Assembly: GCF_015709455.1 (NCBI RefSeq) | Contig: NZ_JADNQW010000005.1 | Span: forward strand, 1,984,001-2,048,000 | Length of the DNA: 64,000 nucleotides | From: Methylosinus sp. H3A | Lineage (GTDB): Bacteria > Pseudomonadota > Alphaproteobacteria > Rhizobiales > Beijerinckiaceae | Direction: 5' to 3' | Part shown: in pieces, positions 63,464 through 64,000 of the stretch | Position numbering within the stretch: the first letter of the stretch is position 1 | Layout of the letters: each line of letters starts with the position of its first letter | Position numbers and translations under genes: made by a program | Notes under the pieces: generated by a model | The model's input: the letters and a program-made list of their open reading frames with translations, nothing else | Databases searched by the model: none | Told to the model about the DNA's origin: nothing

Positions 63464-64000
63464 TCACTCCTCCCCGCCGCCGCCGTCGCGGGACCATTCC
63501 TTCACCCGCGCGAGATGGTCGTAATCCCCATAGCGCGAGGCGAATTCCACCCAGGGCCGCGAGGGATAGGGCGTTTGCGGATCACGAAACTGATTCAGCA
63601 GCACGAAGAGATTGGCGCGATGCTCGGCGACGACTTCGGCGAAGCTCTTGTCCTTGAATTTCAGCCATAGCGTCTCGCCGCCGGTCTTGCCGCCCAGGCG
63701 CACATAGGCGGCGCCGTCGACGCGCGGCGCGCCGATCTCGCTGAAAGCGCCGGCCTCGATCATCGCCGCCTCCAAGGTGAGCTGCGGCGAGAAGCCCGCG
63801 CCGACCTGCGACGCCGTCGGCGGATTGCCGGTCTTGTAATCGAAGACATGAGCCGCGCCGGAGGCGTCCACTTCTATGCGGTCGGCGACGCAGGAGAGGG
63901 TGAACACGCTGCCGTCGGCGAGCGTCAGACGCCAGGCGGCGCCTTTCTCGACGAAGATGTCGCGGGCTTCCGCGCGGCGCTCGCGCTCGAAGGCGAGCGC
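63464..64000 (-). CDS. addB: Double-strand break repair nuclease AddB, C-terminal end
   Basis: The last 178 codons of a gene that enters from the right edge. It reads ...GAAWRLTLADGSVFTLSCVA DRIEV, HVFDYKTGNPPTASQVGAGF and LTLEAAMIEAGAFSEIGAPR, the C-terminal PD-(D/E)XK nuclease of AddB with its Asp and Lys residues (DYKTG). AddB partners AddA in end resection. The stop lies just after the repeat array ends, over 2.5 kb from addA. Confidence 0.93.
   Translation of the reverse strand, partial: ALAFERERRAEARDIFVEKGAAWRLTLADGSVFTLSCVADRIEVDASGAAHVFDYKTGNPPTASQVGAGFSPQLTLEAAMIEAGAFSEIGAPRVDGAAYVRLGGKTGGETLWLKFKDKSFAEVVAEHRANLFVLLNQFRDPQTPYPSRPWVEFASRYGDYDHLARVKEWSRDGGGGEE

Noticed and set aside
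62515..63657. A series of 60-codon ORFs in the tandem repeats as genes
   Set aside because: They arise because the repeat length is a multiple of three; none has a spaced ribosome site, and the last runs into addB antisense.

Overview
The window reads as chromosomal DNA of a GC-rich alphaproteobacterium, most likely of the order Hyphomicrobiales (Rhizobiales). This rests on the AddA/AddB recombination helicase-nuclease, a recA gene preceded by a GAAC-N7-GAAC SOS box, a DUF3126-type protein, an NDUFA9-like epimerase, a NadQ-like Nudix regulator and intergenic palindromes of the kind common in that order. Genus cannot be fixed from the sequence. Almost the whole window is densely coded. It starts inside a MuiA-like gene and ends inside addB.

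Layout. 1-5.8 kb: envelope and redox proteins (MuiA-like, MauG-type di-haem peroxidase, SGNH hydrolase, BON-LysM protein, small cytochrome c) and pyrE. 5.8-11.7 kb: SOS-controlled recA, alaS, a cyclic-nucleotide-gated K+ channel coupled to alaS, and a universal stress protein. 11.7-17.5 kb: small exported proteins, a gamma carbonic anhydrase, a transglutaminase-like cysteine protease, and several intergenic repeats and terminators. 17.7-20.5 kb: a same-strand cluster tag / HD hydrolase / tyrosine phosphatase / NadQ-like regulator. 20.5-30 kb: Pro/Ala-rich exported proteins, an Fe-S protein, two methyltransferases, an EI24/CysZ-like membrane protein, an NDUFA9-like protein and tRNA-Leu(CAG). 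30-34.9 kb: DUF2939 protein, POT peptide transporter, queF, kdsA, and a divergent QorB-like/HxlR pair.

34.9-44.8 kb is mostly minus-strand biosynthesis. A phzF-like, Nudix, aroK-aroB, CNNM/CorC series is followed by the branched-chain amino acid block ilvB-ilvN-ilvC. aroK and aroB form one continuous reading frame. ilvB is preceded by a leader-peptide attenuator encoding Ile-Leu-Leu-Val. 44.8-50.1 kb holds a YqhA-type protein, small proteins, an HlyD/ABC export operon and an orphan HicB-like protein. 50.2-54.0 kb holds an AcoD/ExaC-type aldehyde dehydrogenase, an AcoR-like regulator without an AAA+ domain, and between them an A/T-rich two-gene cassette of unknown function. That cassette is the best candidate here for something undescribed.

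54.4-64 kb: a DUF2778 peptidoglycan-type enzyme, TPR and Sel1 proteins, then addA, an MHS-family transporter, an array of about five 195-bp tandem repeats, and the end of addB. addA and addB are normally neighbours, so the transporter and repeats look inserted between them. addA itself carries an in-frame copy of a GC-rich palindrome that is intergenic elsewhere in the window.
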